The position numbers and the translations under genes were made by a program. A stretch of 8,474 nt of DNA, taken from assembly GCA_013820865.1 (NCBI GenBank), contig JACDHU010000063.1, forward strand, positions 1 to 8,474. Direction: 5' to 3'. Positions 6,363-8,474 of this stretch are shown here, piece after piece. The notes beneath the pieces are model-generated. The model was given only the letters and a program-made list of their open reading frames with translations. It did not search any database and was not told the origin of the DNA. How positions within the stretch are numbered: the stretch's first letter is position 1; each line of letters begins with the position of its first letter. This DNA comes from Chloroflexota bacterium. GTDB taxonomy: Bacteria; Chloroflexota; Limnocylindria; QHBO01.

Positions 6363-8474
<2,112 letters not shown>

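Overview
The window is GC-rich (by eye about two thirds G+C). Every gene I can support lies on the minus strand, so the region reads from high to low coordinates. Gene content and style suggest a free-living high-GC bacterium, perhaps Chloroflexota (Limnocylindria-like) or a related terrestrial lineage: an aconitase-A-type enzyme, a short archaeal/Thermotoga-like S-adenosylhomocysteinase, and a large AAA/STAND ATPase with helical repeats. That placement is inference from protein style only. No RNA gene, insertion sequence, CRISPR array or phage gene is visible.

Layout in transcription order. (1) 8474-6363: aconitate hydratase, missing its N-terminal quarter or so. It has an unusual acidic, His-containing insert of about 70 residues ahead of the first cluster cysteine. 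(2) 6362-5991: a 372-bp non-coding interval. It holds three copies of a 17-bp imperfect palindrome, TGCCGTNNNNGCGGGCA, upstream of a plausible promoter. (3) 5990-3343: a tight operon of adenine phosphoribosyltransferase (apt), a GNAT acetyltransferase with an FR47-like C-terminus, and S-adenosylhomocysteinase (ahcY). The gaps are 3 bp and a 4-bp stop/start overlap. (4) 3342-3272: a 71-bp gap carrying two adjoining inverted repeats. (5) 3271-2717: an ECF-type sigma factor. (6) 2690 to the left edge: a large AAA/STAND ATPase with helical repeats, cut at its C-terminus and starting 26 bp after the sigma stop.

How the genes may work together. AhcY clears S-adenosylhomocysteine, the product inhibitor of methyltransferases, to homocysteine and adenosine. 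Apt salvages adenine to AMP. Their co-transcription makes sense as recycling of the SAM-derived purine; the acetyltransferase between them has no known substrate. The sigma factor and STAND ATPase form a second, regulatory unit. No anti-sigma gene is visible beside the sigma factor, so the ATPase may be its partner or a separate LuxR-type regulator whose DNA-binding end lies off the window.

Most of the window is ordinary core metabolism. The items most worth checking are the three-copy repeat upstream of apt, the paired palindromes in front of the sigma gene, the sigma/STAND pairing, and the aconitase insert.
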